Origin: an uncultured Eggerthella sp.
GTDB lineage: Bacteria > Actinomycetota > Coriobacteriia > Coriobacteriales > Eggerthellaceae
NCBI GenBank assembly: GCA_902464295.1
Contig: CABQIW010000034.1
Coordinates: 1-21,165, forward strand
DNA: 21,165 bases
Direction of reading: 5' to 3'
Shown here one piece after another: positions 21,098 to 21,165 of the stretch. The notes under the pieces were generated by a model. The model saw only the letters and a list, made by a program, of their open reading frames with translations. It ran no database searches and was not told the origin of the DNA. Every line of letters begins with the position of its first letter. The first letter of the stretch is position 1. A program made the position numbers and the translations under genes.

Positions 21098-21165
21098 CCC
21101 TCCAATTCTATCTACTAATTAATTTATATGTTAAACGCTAGAAAATCAACTTATAAGTGAACTTC
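21098..21165 (-). promoter_or_regulatory. AT-rich promoter region of the chaperone operon
   Basis: On the minus strand TTGATT is followed 15 bases later by TATAAA, then GGAGG at 21103-21099. A perfect 10-base palindrome ACTTATAAGT lies at 21149-21158 just upstream of the -35, a possible operator for the XRE protein. The window ends here, so the full control region is not seen. Confidence 0.45.

Overview
The window looks chromosomal and bacterial, with moderately high GC, strong Shine-Dalgarno sites and Gly/Asp/Glu-rich proteins. A class III (calcineurin-like) fructose-1,6-bisphosphatase, MscL with a zinc ribbon, rubrerythrin, many small stand-alone metabolic genes and a very large hybrid histidine kinase with paired solute-binding sensor domains suggest an anaerobic actinobacterium of the Coriobacteriia (Eggerthella/Slackia-like). 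That placement is inference from gene content and style; there is no rRNA or other marker.

Region 1 to 12.7 kb is a row of ordinary, mostly monocistronic genes. On the minus strand a D-2-hydroxyacid dehydrogenase runs off the left edge. On the plus strand follow a PaaI-like thioesterase, a three-TM membrane protein, an HTH protein with a downstream Ser/Thr kinase, a small acidic protein with an ABC exporter, a HIT hydrolase, a glyoxalase I, a rhodanese, a PAP2 phosphatase with a remarkable ~300-residue acidic N-terminus, mscL, a ~0.9 kb gene-free stretch with RNA-like hairpins, and a secreted NlpC/P60 hydrolase. Rubrerythrin converges on the last of these.

Region 12.8 to 18.2 kb holds a 1034-residue hybrid sensor kinase (minus) and fbp (plus), divergent from an intergenic region with four AGTAAG half-sites. 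Two long near-perfect palindromes sharing the same ~24-bp core lie just downstream of the ABC transporter and of fbp. A family of GACAAAC..CCGG..GTTTGTC hairpins recurs after many genes.

Region 18.2 to 21.2 kb is visibly more AT-rich and accessory. It holds three toxin-antitoxin-type units in 3 kb. (i) An RHH antitoxin/PIN toxin pair is bracketed by a 38-bp terminator repeat. (ii) An orphan HigA is cut short by an amber codon where relatives have Trp; its remaining 22 codons are still in frame behind the stop. (iii) A minus-strand operon of a small RelE/HigB-like candidate toxin, an XRE antitoxin with a ~95-residue C-terminal extension and a SecB-like chaperone has the architecture of a toxin-antitoxin-chaperone (TAC) module. 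This last unit is the most interesting content of the window.
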